Below are positions 1 to 8,766 of a stretch of DNA of 64,000 bases, in pieces; position 1 is the stretch's first letter, and each line of letters begins with the position of its first letter. This stretch comes from Hyphomicrobiales bacterium (GTDB lineage Bacteria > Pseudomonadota > Alphaproteobacteria > Rhizobiales > Rhizobiaceae). A model generated the notes under the pieces. The model was given only the letters and a program-made list of their open reading frames with translations, searched no databases and was not told the origin of the DNA. The stretch spans positions 124,001 to 188,000 of the forward strand of contig UCKU01000013.1 in NCBI GenBank assembly GCA_900473185.1, read 5' to 3'. The translations under genes and the position numbers were made by a program.

Positions 1-362
1 ATCTCAAGGCAACTCACATCGGCTGTCTCAGCGGCGATTGCGGAGCATGCTCCGTGATGGTTGACGGCGAGGTTAGGAAATCATGCCTCAGTCTCGCCGT
101 GTCGATGGAGGGCGCGGATGTGCGAACGCTCGATGGGTGGGTGGACGAGACATTACTCCGGCTTCAGACCGCGTTTATTGCGACAAACGCGTTTCAATGC
201 GGCTTTTGCACATCAGGAATGTTGATGGCCGCAACCGACCTTCTTCGACGTAATCCCCGGCCCGACGTCTCGGAAATTAGGAAAGCGATCAGTGGAAACC
301 TGTGCCGCTGCACGGGTTACGAGCCGATCATCCAAGCTATCCAACAAGCCATACAGAAATGA
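1..362 (+). CDS. [2Fe-2S]-binding subunit of a molybdenum hydroxylase, 3' part only
   Basis: The reading frame is open from base 3, so the 5' end lies outside the window; about 119 residues are visible. The cysteine pattern of small subunits of the xanthine dehydrogenase/CO dehydrogenase family is present: GCLSGDCGAC for the plant-type cluster, then CGFC and CRC of the second [2Fe-2S] cluster near the C-terminus (GNLCRCTGYEPI). Such subunits pass electrons from a molybdopterin subunit, presumably encoded upstream. The stop codon overlaps an ATG at 359 (ATGA), so the next gene is probably co-translated. Substrate unknown; the neighbours suggest hydroxylation of an aromatic or heterocyclic acid. 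Confidence 0.9.
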   Translation, partial: LKATHIGCLSGDCGACSVMVDGEVRKSCLSLAVSMEGADVRTLDGWVDETLLRLQTAFIATNAFQCGFCTSGMLMAATDLLRRNPRPDVSEIRKAISGNLCRCTGYEPIIQAIQQAIQK

Positions 363-373
363 ACGGAGATAAA

Positions 374-1165
374 ATGACCGAAACAGTTTTCATTGCGGGC
401 CGCGAATTGCGGGTCCTGGACTTAAGTGACAGGCTTGAAAACGCGACGGCCGATTTTGAGCCCACTCCACATCACATTGGCTACCTCACCCCCGAAAACT
501 CGCCCAAGGTCGTGAAGGAAAAGCGGGGGATCCCGACCGACGTTTGGCCGAACGGCCTTGGCTGGTCCTCCGAAATCACCACGATGCCCACTCACTCCGG
601 CACGCATGTGGACGCGCCCTCGCACTATGGTCCTCGCGTTGATGGCAAGGCAGCCCGTACCATTGATGAGGTCCCGCTTCGTTGGTGCATGAGCGACGGT
701 GTTGTTTTGGATTTTTCTAGTTTCGCCCCTGGCTACGGCATCACTGCTGCTGACATCGAAACGAAGCTGGCGGAAATCGAATATGCGCTCAAGCCGTTCG
801 ATATCGTCCTCATAAGGACGGACGTCTCCGAGCGGTTTAAGGAGCCGGGATACGAGAACCTTCATCCCGGCCTGACGCGCGGCGCAACCGAGTATCTCGT
901 GGATCGCGGCGTCAAGCTCATTGGAATTGACGCGTGGGGCCTCGATCGCCCCTTCGAGGCGATGCTTGCAGATCCGAAGGACTCGCAATCGCATTTCTGG
1001 GAGGCCCATTTGCTGGGTCGGGAGAAGGAATATTGCCAGATCGAGAAGCTCTGCAACTTAGCCGATCTGCCCCAATCCAGCGGATTCACCGTGTTGGCTC
1101 TACCCATCAAACTTGCAGACGCCAGCGCGGGCTGGTCGCGGGTGGTGGCGCTCATAGACGCTTAA
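374..1165 (+). CDS. Cyclase family protein (kynurenine formamidase-like metal hydrolase)
   Basis: This is a 263-residue protein with the metal-binding signature of the cyclase/kynurenine formamidase family, HSGTHVDAP at residues 74-82. Members are metal-dependent amidohydrolases or lactone and ring hydrolases. I chose the ATG at 374 because CGGAGA lies just upstream; an ATG at 359 overlaps the preceding stop codon and is the alternative. It sits between a [2Fe-2S] subunit and an MHS transporter, so it probably acts on an intermediate of the same catabolic route. The exact reaction cannot be read from the sequence. Confidence 0.88.
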   Translation: MTETVFIAGRELRVLDLSDRLENATADFEPTPHHIGYLTPENSPKVVKEKRGIPTDVWPNGLGWSSEITTMPTHSGTHVDAPSHYGPRVDGKAARTIDEVPLRWCMSDGVVLDFSSFAPGYGITAADIETKLAEIEYALKPFDIVLIRTDVSERFKEPGYENLHPGLTRGATEYLVDRGVKLIGIDAWGLDRPFEAMLADPKDSQSHFWEAHLLGREKEYCQIEKLCNLADLPQSSGFTVLALPIKLADASAGWSRVVALIDA

Positions 1166-1193
1166 TCGAAACCATCTTCAGGAGGAGGATGAA

Positions 1194-2501
1194 ATGGGAA
1201 CTCAAACTGCATCTCAGATGACGACTGCGCGTAAGACCGCGGTCGCCAGCTTAATCGGGACGTGTATCGAATGGTACGACTTCTACATCTACGGCACCGC
1301 AGCGGCGCTCGTATTCAGCACGCTTTTCTTTCCGTTGTATGACGCCACCGTCGGCACCATGCTTTCATTCGCGACATTTGCTATTGGCGCACTGATGCGG
1401 CCACTGGGTGGACTGATCTGCGGTCACTACGGCGACAAGGTAGGTCGCAAGTCGATGTTGGTCGTGACGTTGCTAGGGATGGGTCTCGTCACCTTCCTGA
1501 TCGGCCTTCTTCCGACCTATAACCAGGTTGGAATCATCGCCCCAATCCTTCTGATCATCCTCCGGATGCTGCAAGGAGTGGCATTTGGTGGGGAGTGGGG
1601 CGGGGCGGTCCTGATGGCAGTCGAACACGCTCCGAAAGAAAAGAAGGGATTCTTCGGCAGCTTCCCTCACATGGGCTCGCCGATCGCTCTCTTCCTATCC
1701 ACAGGCACCTTTTCGCTACTTGCGCTTCTGCCTAAGGACGATTTCATGTCTTGGGGCTGGCGGGTGCCGTTTCTTCTTAGTGCTCTCCTTGTCGTGGTCG
1801 GCCTTGTCTTGCGCCTCCAGCTATTCGAATCGCCAGATTTTCAAAAGGTGCTGGACAGCGACAAGGTTGTCGAGCGGCCCGTGGTTGAGGTCTTCCATAA
1901 GCACTGGTGGCAGATCCTAATCGGTGTTTGCGTTGCGGTTGGCCCTATCGTTGCTTTCTACGTCCAAACCTTGTTCGTCGTCTCGTACGCCACCCAGTCG
2001 GTGGGGATAGGGCGAGATATCGTACTGAAAGCCGTCCTGATTGGATCCGCTGTCGAATTGGTCCTTCTGGGTGTTTTTGCATGGCTGTCCGATATTATCG
2101 GTCGCAAACCGGTCGCACTCTTCGGCGCAGGCTTTACAGCTATCACAGCGTATCCCTTCTTCCTGCTTGTCGACGGTGGTTCACTCGCGAGCGTGTCTGC
2201 TGCGGTCTGCCTGGCGATGGTCGGCATCTCCGCCATCTATGCAGTCCTGCCTGCGTATCTAGCCGACCTCTTTGAACCACACGTTCGATACAGCGGCATC
2301 TCCGCCTCGTTCACTATCGCGTCTGGTGTCTTGGGCGGCTTTACGCCAGCTATTGCCACCGCATTGTACGCGTGGTCGCAATCTTCCGTTCCGGTCGCCG
2401 TGTATCTCGGCATCATAAGTCTCATTAGCTTCTTCGCGGTGCTGGGTGCAAGGCAACGGGGGCTTATGACTCAGACACCGGAGCTGAGAAGCGTAAACTG
2501 A
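1194..2501 (+). CDS. MFS transporter, metabolite:H+ symporter (MHS) type
   Basis: This 435-residue protein is strongly hydrophobic with about 12 membrane segments. The N-terminal IEWYDFYIYG and GHYGDKVGRKS motifs are typical of the MHS family (ShiA, ProP, KgtP, PcaK relatives), which import organic acids with protons. The ATG is preceded by AGGAGGAGG, a strong ribosome site. It lies 28 bases after the cyclase gene and is probably in the same operon, so the likely cargo is the acid degraded by the neighbouring enzymes. Confidence 0.92.
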   Translation: MGTQTASQMTTARKTAVASLIGTCIEWYDFYIYGTAAALVFSTLFFPLYDATVGTMLSFATFAIGALMRPLGGLICGHYGDKVGRKSMLVVTLLGMGLVTFLIGLLPTYNQVGIIAPILLIILRMLQGVAFGGEWGGAVLMAVEHAPKEKKGFFGSFPHMGSPIALFLSTGTFSLLALLPKDDFMSWGWRVPFLLSALLVVVGLVLRLQLFESPDFQKVLDSDKVVERPVVEVFHKHWWQILIGVCVAVGPIVAFYVQTLFVVSYATQSVGIGRDIVLKAVLIGSAVELVLLGVFAWLSDIIGRKPVALFGAGFTAITAYPFFLLVDGGSLASVSAAVCLAMVGISAIYAVLPAYLADLFEPHVRYSGISASFTIASGVLGGFTPAIATALYAWSQSSVPVAVYLGIISLISFFAVLGARQRGLMTQTPELRSVN

Positions 2502-2518
2502 GGTTAACACACTAGAGC

Positions 2519-2545
2519 GGGGCCAGTCGCACTCCGGCTGGCCTC
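2519..2545 (+). terminator. Possible terminator hairpin after the transporter
   Basis: GGCCAG (2521-2526) pairs with CTGGCC (2538-2543) across an 11-base loop just after the transporter stop codon. No T-tract follows, so termination is only a suggestion. Confidence 0.3.
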
Positions 2546-2630
2546 GTCGTGGTAGGCGACTTCGTTGCAAAGCATTTGCGGGTTCTGTATGAAAAGCCCG
2601 TAGTGGGTGAGGGCCCAAACTGGGAGCGAC

Positions 2631-3287
2631 ATGGACAATCAACGCGATTTCACTATCGGGTCAGAAGTCTCGGACCGAATACTGGAGACAGCGGAATCGC
2701 TGTTCGCCCGCAAAGGGTTCGGCGTCTCGTTAAGGGAAATCACCGCGGCCGCTGACGTGAATGTTGCAGCAGTGAACTATTACTTCGGCTCCAAGACTAA
2801 GCTTACTGAGGCCGTGTTTGATCGGCTTTCTTTGCGTGTGAACTCGGAGCGCCTTGCCGCCCTTGAGGCCCTGATAGCAAGTGCAAAGGATGGTGGCGGT
2901 AAGCCGGATGTCAGAGACATCATCAAAATCTTCGTGAAGCCTTATCTCTATCCGCCGGAGAAGGGACAGCTCCTGGCGCGTCTGATCCTGCAGCATCGAA
3001 TTGAGCGATCTGCGCTCACAAGTACGATTATTCAACGACACTTCGATCCGATGGCCTCTAAGTTTATCGAGGCGCTGAGCTTTGCAACGCAGGCGCCACG
3101 GCCAGAATCGTTTTATTGGCGGTATGTGTTCATGGTTGGCGCGATAGTGCTCACGGTCACGGACGTTGGCCCTGGCAGCCGTTTGGAAAGACTTTCCAAC
3201 GGAAGCGTCGACGCGGGCGTCGAGGCGATGGAGCGCGAGGTCGTGGACTTTTTAGTCGGTGGCATGACGGCGGAAACCGCCGCCTGA
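2631..3287 (+). CDS. TetR/AcrR family transcriptional regulator
   Basis: A 218-residue protein whose first 60 residues form a TetR-type helix-turn-helix (ETAESLFARKGFG, then VAAVNYYFGSK for the recognition helix). The remainder is an all-helical ligand domain with DUF1956/CerR-like character. The start at 2631 is favoured by GGGAG upstream; an upstream GTG at 2607 would add eight residues. It lies between the transporter and the convergent CoA-transferase genes, with only seven bases between its stop and theirs. It probably controls part of this catabolic cluster. Confidence 0.9.
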   Translation: MDNQRDFTIGSEVSDRILETAESLFARKGFGVSLREITAAADVNVAAVNYYFGSKTKLTEAVFDRLSLRVNSERLAALEALIASAKDGGGKPDVRDIIKIFVKPYLYPPEKGQLLARLILQHRIERSALTSTIIQRHFDPMASKFIEALSFATQAPRPESFYWRYVFMVGAIVLTVTDVGPGSRLERLSNGSVDAGVEAMEREVVDFLVGGMTAETAA

Positions 3288-3294
3288 CATTTTC

Positions 3295-3945
3295 TCACGC
3301 GGTTTCCAGCCAGATTTCAAATTTGGCCTCGGTCTTCGCCAAAACCTCGTCAATCGCGACACCACGGGCAAGTTCGATCAGCTGAAGGAGCGGAGGACCT
3401 GAGCGAGACACGCGAAACACGGCGAGGTCGGTTATAATTAGGTCGACAACTCGGCTGCCGGTAAGTGGCAACGTGCAAGAAGCCTTGATCTTCGGGCTTC
3501 CTTTCGCCTCGTGCTCCATCAAGACAACTACCCGGTTGACGCCAGCCACCAGGTCCATGGCGCCACCCATACCTTTTGCCATCTTCCCTGGGATCATCCA
3601 GTTCGCCAGATCTCCATTCTGAGCGACCTCCATGGCCCCGAGGATCGACAGGTCGATGTGACCGCCTCGGATCATCGCGAAACTTTCAGCGCTTGAAAAG
3701 TAGCTCGTCATGGGCAGTTCTGTGATCGTCTGCTTCCCTGCGTTAATCAGGTCCGCATCTTCCTTTCCCTCTTCGGGAAAGGGCCCCATTCCCAACATTC
3801 CGTTTTCGCTCTGCAGCCTGACCGTCAGGCCCTCTGGAATGTAGTTCGCCACCAAGGTTGGGATCCCAATCCCCAAGTTCACGTAAAAGCCATCATGGAT
3901 TTCTTGAGCGGCCCGTGCCGCCATTTGTTCTCGTGTCCAGGCCAT
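3295..3945 (-). CDS. 3-oxoacid CoA-transferase subunit B
   Basis: A 216-residue protein matching the beta subunit of SCOT/PcaJ-type CoA-transferases. The [10 protein letters not shown] segment carries the catalytic glutamate (E47) that forms the glutamyl-CoA thioester. The enzyme moves CoA from succinyl-CoA or acetyl-CoA to a 3-oxoacid such as 3-oxoadipate or acetoacetate. It follows subunit A by 10 bases, so the two are co-expressed. Sequence alone does not separate PcaJ from ScoB, so no symbol is given. Confidence 0.93.
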   Translation of the reverse strand: MAWTREQMAARAAQEIHDGFYVNLGIGIPTLVANYIPEGLTVRLQSENGMLGMGPFPEEGKEDADLINAGKQTITELPMTSYFSSAESFAMIRGGHIDLSILGAMEVAQNGDLANWMIPGKMAKGMGGAMDLVAGVNRVVVLMEHEAKGSPKIKASCTLPLTGSRVVDLIITDLAVFRVSRSGPPLLQLIELARGVAIDEVLAKTEAKFEIWLETA

Positions 3946-3955
3946 GTTGGATTCC

Positions 3956-4663
3956 TCAAGCGGCGCTTTTGGTGATTACGGTGCGCTGTTCGATGCGCTT
4001 AGCTGGGGAGGGCACATGGATGATCCTGGCGATGAAGATGCCCGGAGTATGAACATGATCGGGATCGATCGATCCTGGCCTGTCCAGAAATTCCACCTCT
4101 GCCACTGTGTGTTTGGCAGCGGTAGCCATTATCGGGTTGAAGTTTCGGGCCGTCTTTCGAAACACGAGATTGCCTTCGTCGTCCGCACGATAGGCGTGGA
4201 CTATAGCTAAATCCGCGAAGAGGGCTCGCTCGAGAACATATGTCTCACCGTCGAATTCTTGTGTCTCCTTCCCTTCAGCTACTACCGTGCCGACGCCCGT
4301 CTTCGTATAGAATGCCGGGATCCCAGCGCCACCAGCCCGAATGCGTTCTGCGAGGGTGCCTTGGGGTGTGAACTCCACCTCGAGTTCACCAGCCAAGAAC
4401 TGAGCCGCGAAGAGTTTATTCTCGCCGACGTAGGAGGAGATCATCTTGCGAATTTGACCTTTCTCGATCAGCTGTCCCAAGCCGACACCGTCGATGCCAG
4501 CGTTGTTCGATATCATGGTCAGGTTCCGTACGCCCGAAATCTTGACGGCATCGATGAGAGCTTCCGGTATGCCGCAGAGGCCGAAACCGCCGCTCATGAT
4601 GGTCATCCCATCGTGGAGCAGACCCGCAAGGCCTTCCACTGCCGAGTTGTAGATTTTTGTCAT
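3956..4663 (-). CDS. 3-oxoacid CoA-transferase subunit A
   Basis: A 235-residue alpha subunit with the family signature [10 protein letters not shown] (residues 25-34), which shapes the CoA-binding loop, and the SNNAG motif further on. It pairs with the downstream beta subunit to activate a 3-oxoacid. The gene lies 26 bases after a fumarylacetoacetase-family gene on the same strand, giving a three-gene operon FAH-A-B. The pathway probably ends with ring-cleavage products entering central metabolism through a CoA ester. Confidence 0.93.
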   Translation of the reverse strand: MTKIYNSAVEGLAGLLHDGMTIMSGGFGLCGIPEALIDAVKISGVRNLTMISNNAGIDGVGLGQLIEKGQIRKMISSYVGENKLFAAQFLAGELEVEFTPQGTLAERIRAGGAGIPAFYTKTGVGTVVAEGKETQEFDGETYVLERALFADLAIVHAYRADDEGNLVFRKTARNFNPIMATAAKHTVAEVEFLDRPGSIDPDHVHTPGIFIARIIHVPSPAKRIEQRTVITKSAA

Positions 4664-4689
4664 GACTGTATTCCGCGATTCGATCGGGC

Positions 4690-5706
4690 TTAGAGCGGCT
4701 TTGCCACCACAATCTTCTGTTCAATTCGACCGAATATGGATCGCTCCCTCGAATCCAGCATCTCAATGCGGACAGTGTCCCCGTCGCGGAGGTATGGTGT
4801 CTTCGCCTCGCCTTCGAGAATGGTTTCAACCATTCGAATTTCCGAAATGCACGAGTATCCTGAGCCTCCGTTTGCGATTGACTTGCCGGGGCCGCCTTGA
4901 TCGTCGCGGTTTGAAACAGTGCCGGAGCCGATAATCGTCCCCGCGACGAGCGCCCTGGTGCGAGCGGCATGCGCAATTAGATCAGGAAAATCGAAAGTCA
5001 TTTCTTTGCCTGCATTCGGTTTACCGAACGGCGATCCGTTAACATAGCTTAGCAGAGGAAGGTGGAGCCTGGCACCGTCCCAGTGGTTTCCCAGTTCGTC
5101 GGGGGTGACGGCGATGGGTGAAAAGGCGGACGCAGGTTTGGACTGGAAGAATCCGAAGCCCTTAGCAATCTCTTGCGGGATGAGATTTCGAAGAGAGACG
5201 TCATTGACCAACATTACGAGTTTGATCGCTGTTGCGGCAGCCTCGCGGCTAACGCCTGCTTGAACGTCATCGACAATAACGGCGATCTCACCTTCGAAGT
5301 CGATCCCCCATGCCTCATCTCCAGCCTGAATATCGCCTCTCGGATTGAGAAAGGAATCAGATCCGCCCTGATACATCAAGGGGTCTGTCCAGAAGCTGTC
5401 CGGCATAGTGGCGTTGCGAGCTTTTCTGACAAGCTCGACATGGTTCACGTAGGCGGAGCCGTCCGCCCACTGGAATGCACGAGGTAAGGGGCTCGCGCAC
5501 GCCATTTCGTCAAAGGGAAAGCGAGACCCTTCGGACTTGTTCAGCCGCTCATATCTCTCCCGAAGCTTTGACTCGGCATTTGACCAATCGTCAAGTGCGG
5601 ACTGCATCGTTGCATAGATGTCGGAAGCGTCAGTAGCCCATTCATTGTCGCGACTTACAACGACTAAGCGACCGTCCCGGCCGGATTTTAAACTCGCAAG
5701 TTTCAA
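4690..5706 (-). CDS. Fumarylacetoacetate hydrolase family protein (TTG start)
   Basis: A 338-residue FAH-family hydrolase. GIDFEGEIAVIVDD carries the acidic metal ligands, and LVNDVSLRN and GSGTVSNRD are further family landmarks. These enzymes cleave C-C bonds of acylpyruvates or fumarylacetoacetate-like diketo acids. I chose a TTG start at 5706: AAGGAGGAGG lies just upstream, and the protein then begins LKLASLKSG, as in relatives. An ATG at 5772 would add 22 unlikely residues. First gene of the minus-strand operon with the CoA-transferase subunits. Confidence 0.9.
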   Translation of the reverse strand: MKLASLKSGRDGRLVVVSRDNEWATDASDIYATMQSALDDWSNAESKLRERYERLNKSEGSRFPFDEMACASPLPRAFQWADGSAYVNHVELVRKARNATMPDSFWTDPLMYQGGSDSFLNPRGDIQAGDEAWGIDFEGEIAVIVDDVQAGVSREAAATAIKLVMLVNDVSLRNLIPQEIAKGFGFFQSKPASAFSPIAVTPDELGNHWDGARLHLPLLSYVNGSPFGKPNAGKEMTFDFPDLIAHAARTRALVAGTIIGSGTVSNRDDQGGPGKSIANGGSGYSCISEIRMVETILEGEAKTPYLRDGDTVRIEMLDSRERSIFGRIEQKIVVAKPL

Positions 5707-5770
5707 GGCTTCCTCCTCCTTGTTCGTAATGCAGGGACCGGAATTCCGTAAAATTCCGCTTTCAGATTTC

Positions 5771-5782
5771 AAACATATGTTT
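5771..5782. promoter_or_regulatory. Palindrome AAACATATGTTT upstream of the FAH operon
   Basis: A perfect 12-base palindrome flanked by TTTC and CAA lies 65 bases upstream of the TTG start of the FAH gene, in the gap before the divergent TetR gene at 5967. It has the form of an operator for a dimeric regulator; the nearby TetR proteins are candidates. Confidence 0.4.
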
Positions 5783-5966
5783 CAATCGAGTGTTTAAAGT
5801 CAAGAAATTTCGTAAATGCGGCTTCCAACCTTTGTTTTGCACGCCTTAGAAGGTTTCGAATGCTCGACCCCCTTTTGGTTTTCCGCTATTGAATGAAGCT
5901 TGAAATGATGGTGCTGCCGAGGAGCGGGAGCGCCGAAAAGTTGAGTATATTCAGTAGGGGAGAGGG

Positions 5967-6530
5967 ATGCGTTATCCTGCATCGGAGACTGCCGAGAAGC
6001 ACGAGCGGATCCTAGACCAAGCTGCCCGGCTTTTCCGCGAACGTGGAGTCAGCGAAGTATCGGTGAACGACCTGATGAAGGCTGCTGAACTCACTCACGG
6101 GTCCTTTTATAACCACTTCCAGTCCAAGCAGCATTTGGTCTCTGAGTGCGTCGACTACGTGAACGTTGCTGCCCTCAATCGGATCATGAGCAACGAGCCT
6201 ACGAAGGAGGGTCGGGGGGCATTCGCCTCGCGATACCTAAGCGTTGAAGCGAGAGATAACCCGGGATCCTACTGCCTCATGTCGTCACTCGTCTCGGAAC
6301 TCACAAGAGACGAGACGGCGCGGCCCGCTGTGACGCGTTACATTGGTGCGTTTATCAATAAGGTTGCCAATCATTTCCGCTGGCCCCGAAGCAGCGATCC
6401 CCGAAAGAAGGCGATCCGAATGACTGCGTCTCTCGTCGGTGCCATGGTGCTCGCACGGGCGGTCGATGACGACGCTTTTTCAAAAGAAATCCTGGAAGAA
6501 GTCATCGGCCAGCTATCCGGCGATATTTGA
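5967..6530 (+). CDS. TetR/AcrR family transcriptional regulator
   Basis: A 187-residue regulator with an N-terminal TetR helix-turn-helix (ILDQAARLFRERGVSEVSV, then LTHGSFYNHFQSK). The HGSFYNHF recognition segment is typical of the TetR_C/NemR-like branch that often senses electrophiles or quinones. ATG at 5967 is preceded by GGGGAGAGGG. It is transcribed away from the FAH operon. A perfect copy of the RCTTCA-N5-TGAAGY repeat lies 55 bases after its stop, so it is a reasonable, unproven candidate to bind that repeat family. Confidence 0.9.
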   Translation: MRYPASETAEKHERILDQAARLFRERGVSEVSVNDLMKAAELTHGSFYNHFQSKQHLVSECVDYVNVAALNRIMSNEPTKEGRGAFASRYLSVEARDNPGSYCLMSSLVSELTRDETARPAVTRYIGAFINKVANHFRWPRSSDPRKKAIRMTASLVGAMVLARAVDDDAFSKEILEEVIGQLSGDI

Positions 6531-6884
6531 GCAGATCGAACATGAGCGATGTCGCTGCCAGAGCGATTCGTCTTCGGACTTGCAGCTTCAAAAAATGAAG
6601 CTATAAAAGGACGGTCGCGTTGATGGCGGACGCCGGTCGCGGCAGTCCGCATAGAGCGACCTTTTACGCATTCCAAGTTACCGCGATGCCGCAACCTCGA
6701 TTCTTTGGACTGCCGCTACACGACACCCGGATCGGTTCGACATTGTCGCCTCTGAGCGGACGTCCGACCACACCCTAAGATCGGCAAGAGAAGGCACTTA
6801 GATGCTCACCCTCCCACCCAACTTAGGCTTTGCGTTCTTGCTTGCCGCGGCAACGCCTCTCATCGCCGAACGAAGCAAACTCGA
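6531..6884. other. Intergenic region between the TetR and SDR genes
   Basis: About 350 bases without a convincing gene. It holds the operator-like repeat at 6585-6601, annotated separately. I see no RNA gene or terminator. Confidence 0.6.
6585..6601. promoter_or_regulatory. Operator-like repeat GCTTCA-N5-TGAAGC (family A, site 1)
   Basis: Perfect inverted repeat: GCTTCA 6585-6590, AAAAA spacer, TGAAGC 6596-6601. It lies between the TetR gene and the SDR gene at 6885. The same half-sites with exactly five bases between them recur at seven other places in this window. Confidence 0.6.
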
Positions 6885-7589
6885 ATGGAACGAAACGATA
6901 TGCTCAAATATAAAACCGCACTAATCATCGGAGCAGGCCCCGGCATCAGCGCTTCGCTCGCGCGGTCTCTGACTGCCGCGGGCATCAACGTGGCCATGGC
7001 AGCTCGAAATGTCGAGAAGTTAAGTGCTCTCGCAAAGGAAACCGGAGCACGGGCGTTCCCTGTCGTCGATGCCGCAGACCCGTTCTCTGTCGAGCAATTG
7101 TTCGGCGAGGTCGACGAGGCAGTCGGAGCGCCAGATATCGTAGTTTACAACGCCAGTGCCAGGGCGCACGGCCCCTTGGCGGATCTGAAACCTGCTGATG
7201 TGCATCGGGCTCTGGATATCACCGCGTTTGGCGGATTCCTCGCCGTTCACCATGCTGCGAGGAGAATGGTTCCGAAGGGGCACGGGGCGATCCTTCTCAC
7301 TGGAGCCTCCGCATCCATAAAGGGTTTTCCGCAATCAGCCGCATTCGCTATGGGGAAGTTCGCATTGAGAGGGCTCGCTCAAAGTGCCGCGCGTGAGCTT
7401 GGGCCGAACGGGATCCATGTCGCTCATTTCATCATTGACGGCGGCGTGCGGAAGTCGGGTGTGATCGATGAAAAGGATGGGTTGCTGACACCCGACGCGA
7501 TTGCCCAAACCTATATCGACGTACTGAAACAGCCGCGTGATGCCTGGTCGCATGAGATCGATTTGCGCCCTTGGGCCGAGAAGTTCTGA
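6885..7589 (+). CDS. SDR family oxidoreductase with Phe at the catalytic Tyr position
   Basis: A 234-residue short-chain dehydrogenase fold. GAGPGISASLA (residues 17-27) is the NAD(P)-binding glycine loop, YNAS (88-91) the NNAG equivalent and TGASAS the serine region. The usual YxxxK is FAMGK (154-158): lysine is kept but tyrosine is phenylalanine. Classical reductase activity may therefore be altered or lost. Start could be 6885 or the in-frame ATG at 6900; neither has a strong ribosome site. Followed by a quinone oxidoreductase gene on the same strand. Confidence 0.85.
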   Translation: MERNDMLKYKTALIIGAGPGISASLARSLTAAGINVAMAARNVEKLSALAKETGARAFPVVDAADPFSVEQLFGEVDEAVGAPDIVVYNASARAHGPLADLKPADVHRALDITAFGGFLAVHHAARRMVPKGHGAILLTGASASIKGFPQSAAFAMGKFALRGLAQSAARELGPNGIHVAHFIIDGGVRKSGVIDEKDGLLTPDAIAQTYIDVLKQPRDAWSHEIDLRPWAEKF

Positions 7590-7644
7590 TCCGAGCGCGG
7601 TAGCATATCTGGAAAGCTTGATCGTACTGGCATTTGCCATAATA

Positions 7645-7660
7645 CCTGATGGTTATCAGG
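7645..7660. promoter_or_regulatory. Operator-like repeat CCTGAT-N4-ATCAGG (family B, site 1)
   Basis: Perfect inverted repeat: CCTGAT 7645-7650, GGTT, ATCAGG 7655-7660. It lies 22 bases before the start of the quinone oxidoreductase gene. An identical pair of arms occurs at 30904-30919. Confidence 0.6.
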
Positions 7661-7682
7661 CATAAGAACGGAGAAGAAATTC

Positions 7683-8672
7683 ATGAAGACGGTTCGCTTC
7701 CACAAGACAGGTGGCCCAGAAGTTCTTATCTACGAGGATGTTCCTGACCCAACACCCGGCCCCGGACAGGTCCTGATCAAGGTCGAAGCTGTGGGGGTTA
7801 ATTTCGCGGATGTCCTGAGACGAAGGGGGGACCCTTACCCCATGCCTTCTCCAGTTCCATTTACCTTGGGAGGCGAAATTGCGGGGACGGTCGCAGCTCT
7901 CGGAGAGGGCGTCACGGAAGTCTCTGCAGGTACCCCAGTTTATGTCACTTGCAGAGAAGGCGGTTATGCACAGTACATCGTTGTGCCCGCCGAGACGGTC
8001 GTTCCCCTTCCGTCAGGAATCTCGCCCGCCGAGGCGACCACGCTTGTCATTCAGGGCCTGACAGCGGTTTTTGCGATCAAGGAAAACGGCCGGTTCGTGA
8101 AGGGTGAGACGGTCCTAATCGAGGCAGCAGCTGGCGGCGTCGGTTCGTTCGCAGTTCAATTGGCGAAGGAATACGGTGCCGGGAAGATCATCGCTGCGGC
8201 CAGCAGCGAGGAAAAGCGGCAGTTCGCTCTGGATCTGGGCGCCGATGTCGCTGTCGACTACACAGACCCCACCTGGGCGCGGGCGGTCAAGGACATGACC
8301 GGAGGCCTCGGAGCCGACATCATTTTGGAAGTAGCTGGTGGGCAGACCGTGTTCCAAGCCCTGGATGCGTTGGCACCGTTCGGAAGGATGATCGTATATG
8401 GAATGGCCAGCGGCGAGGCGGTGCAGGTCGATCCGCAGGCACTGGTGATCGAAAATCAATCGATCACTGGCTTCTATATCGGTGGGTACTTCCGTAGAAA
8501 GCCTGACTTGGTTAAGGCGGAAATCGCGGAACTGGTGAGACTTGCGGGAGAGGGGAGACTGAAGTTGCCCGTTGGAACGGTTCTGCCATTGTCGAAGGCA
8601 GTCGAGGCCCACAAGCTTCTCGAGGGCCGCAAGACAACGGGAAAGATGGTTCTTCAGCCTTGGGCTGTTTGA
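7683..8672 (+). CDS. NADPH:quinone oxidoreductase, MDR superfamily
   Basis: A 329-residue zinc-independent medium-chain dehydrogenase. It has the N-terminal GroES-like domain (GVNFADVLRRRG, PFTLGGEIAG), the Rossmann segment AAAGGVGSFAVQLAK and a C-terminal catalytic-fold return (LSKAVEAHKLLEGRKTTGK). Relatives reduce quinones or other electrophilic alkenes with NADPH. Zinc-binding cysteines are absent, as expected for QOR. The perfect CCTGAT-N4-ATCAGG repeat directly upstream suggests inducible expression by the regulator encoded at 25881-26468. Confidence 0.92.
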   Translation: MKTVRFHKTGGPEVLIYEDVPDPTPGPGQVLIKVEAVGVNFADVLRRRGDPYPMPSPVPFTLGGEIAGTVAALGEGVTEVSAGTPVYVTCREGGYAQYIVVPAETVVPLPSGISPAEATTLVIQGLTAVFAIKENGRFVKGETVLIEAAAGGVGSFAVQLAKEYGAGKIIAAASSEEKRQFALDLGADVAVDYTDPTWARAVKDMTGGLGADIILEVAGGQTVFQALDALAPFGRMIVYGMASGEAVQVDPQALVIENQSITGFYIGGYFRRKPDLVKAEIAELVRLAGEGRLKLPVGTVLPLSKAVEAHKLLEGRKTTGKMVLQPWAV

Positions 8673-8681
8673 ATCCATGGA

Positions 8682-8703
8682 GGGCGGACAGGAGTGTCCG
8701 CCC
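8682..8703. terminator. Hairpin after quinone oxidoreductase
   Basis: A perfect nine-base stem, GGGCGGACA with TGTCCGCCC, and a four-base loop GGAG lie nine bases after the stop codon. It may end transcripts from both the oxidoreductase gene and the convergent HNH gene. No T-run follows. Confidence 0.5.
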
Positions 8704-8766
8704 AAAATCAGTTCGGCAACAACCGCGTCCCGCCAGCAGGAGGCGGCTCAAAATGTTGAACCTTGG

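Noticed and set aside
422..1009. A 195-codon minus-strand frame opposite the cyclase gene
   Set aside because: The cyclase motif HSGTHVDAP on the plus strand is real; the reverse frame has no family features.
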